DNA of 16,895 nt from JAUVIB01 sp964424545 (lineage in GTDB: Bacteria > Calditrichota > Calditrichia > Calditrichales > Calditrichaceae). Shown one piece after another: positions 15,991-16,895 of the stretch. How positions within the stretch are numbered: position 1 is the first letter of the stretch; every line of letters begins with the position of its first letter. Position numbers and translations under genes: made by a program. The notes beneath the pieces are model-generated. The model did no database searches. It saw only the letters and a list, made by a program, of their open reading frames with translations, and was not told where the DNA came from. Where the stretch lies: contig CAYRJN010000078.1 in the NCBI GenBank assembly GCA_964424545.1, forward strand, positions 1-16,895, written 5' to 3'.

Positions 15991-16894
15991 CGATGGGAAT
16001 CTTTACTTTTATGTTGCTTCCCTTGCCCTTTTCTCCGTGAATCTCCAGTTTGCCGCCAAGTAAGGCGACGCGCTCACGTATCCCGAGCAAGCCTATTGAT
16101 TGCGGATTATCTATTTGCGATTGGCTGATGCCCTCGCCGTTGTCCGTTACTTCAAGGATTATATTATTTTCCTTCTTTTTTAGAAAAATCGAGACCCGCT
16201 TGGCAAAAGAATGGCGCGCAACATTGGTCAAGGCTTCCTGAAGAATACGGAATATAGCCGTTTCCTTTTCGCCGCTCAAAGACAGCTCTTCCTGCGGTAA
16301 AGAATATTTGCAAGTAATTCCGCTCAAATTTTGAAATTCATCAGCCTGCCATTCTATGGCGGGGATCAATCCCAGCTCATCCAAAAGCGGCGGCCGAATT
16401 TGTCTTGAAATGCGTTGCACCGATTTGATGGTTTGTTCCACAATATTCGTAAGCGTTGTAAAGCGCCGTTTTATCTCTTGTGTCTGTTTAATTTTTGTGC
16501 TGAGCAAACTGATTTGAATTTTTAAAGCCGTTAATTGCTGCCCGAGCTCATCGTGTAGCTCTCTTGCAATGTTTCTGCGTCGTTCTTCGCGCGAAACCTG
16601 TAAATGCGAGGCCAGGTTATGCAATTCTTTGATTCTGCTTTTATATTTTGTCTCTTTTTCGTTAATATGTCTAAAATCTCTTGCAATGGCGATGATCAGT
16701 TCCTTGCCGTTCGCGCTGATCATATCCGCGCTGATTTCAACCGCTATTTTTCGACCCTGTTTGCTTAATAGCTCAATACGGAAATATTGTTGCTTATTAA
16801 ATTTTAGTTCCGATAAAACTTTGTTCAAGGGTTCAATATAATTTGCGGGTATTATTTTATACGGATTAAGGCGTCTGAACTCCTCCTTTGTGAA
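15980..16894 (-). CDS. PAS-containing HisKA_3 sensor histidine kinase, C-terminal part (5' end outside window)
   Basis: The frame is open to the right edge, so the N-terminus is missing; a TTG at 16828 is inside the PAS region and is not the real start. The first visible ~85 residues are the end of a PAS domain (FRIELLSKQGRKIAVEISAD, then IAIARDF), followed by a short linker helix. The dimerisation box RELHDELGQQLTALK carries the phospho-accepting His (16553-16555) in the HDxxxQ form typical of NarX-type kinases. The ATPase part has the N box LQEALTNVARHS, G1 box VTDNGEGI and G2 box GLLGIRERVALLGG. No membrane segment is seen in the visible part. It phosphorylates the response regulator encoded just downstream; the signal is unknown. 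Confidence 0.95.
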   Translation of the reverse strand, partial: FTKEEFRRLNPYKIIPANYIEPLNKVLSELKFNKQQYFRIELLSKQGRKIAVEISADMISANGKELIIAIARDFRHINEKETKYKSRIKELHNLASHLQVSREERRRNIARELHDELGQQLTALKIQISLLSTKIKQTQEIKRRFTTLTNIVEQTIKSVQRISRQIRPPLLDELGLIPAIEWQADEFQNLSGITCKYSLPQEELSLSGEKETAIFRILQEALTNVARHSFAKRVSIFLKKKENNIILEVTDNGEGISQSQIDNPQSIGLLGIRERVALLGGKLEIHGEKGKGSNIKVKIPIDDQ

Positions 16895-16895
16895 G

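Noticed and set aside
1..16895. Alternative genetic code with TGA as Trp
   Set aside because: gltX and the 209-residue membrane protein end at TGA in the expected places, and Trp is encoded by TGG throughout.

Overview
The window looks like chromosomal DNA from a free-living, probably anaerobic or facultative member of the FCB group. A Calditrichota, KSB1 or Ignavibacteria-like lineage fits better than a core Bacteroidota species, because most genes have clear GGAGG-type ribosome binding sites. The other clues are a Bacteroidota-style putative oxidoreductase with a DPGHFHAAL N-terminus, a GH78 lipoprotein, a KMGKS cysteinyl-tRNA synthetase and stem-loop repeats between genes. This placement is inference; there is no rRNA in the window. 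TGA is a normal stop here (it ends gltX and the 209-residue membrane protein), so the code is standard.

Bases 1-3411 (+) hold a tight housekeeping run: the 3' part of gltX, ddl and cysS. ddl and cysS overlap by 11 bp. A repeat-rich gap follows (3412-4130).

Bases 4131-11005 (+) form an accessory block: a Tat-exported protein with a GH20-like motif, a five-helix membrane protein translationally coupled to a 2[4Fe-4S] ferredoxin, a ~13-helix membrane protein of unknown function, and a GH78 alpha-L-rhamnosidase lipoprotein. The gaps carry composite inverted repeats, including a cloverleaf-like element at 6532-6606.

Bases 11255-16894 (-) hold a Gfo/Idh/MocA-type oxidoreductase with no visible export signal, a secreted propeller/toroid protein split by one in-frame TGA, and a NarL-type two-component pair whose kinase runs off the right edge. 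A strong terminator-like hairpin ends 15-20 bases before the oxidoreductase start.

The block after cysS reads as a small locus for handling rhamnose-containing glycans at the cell surface, with local redox and sensing genes. The items most worth a second look are the TGA-interrupted 772-codon gene, the uncharacterised membrane protein-ferredoxin pair, the conserved but unnamed Tat and 13-helix membrane proteins, and the nested intergenic repeats. I found no CRISPR array, tRNA, rRNA, transposase or phage gene.
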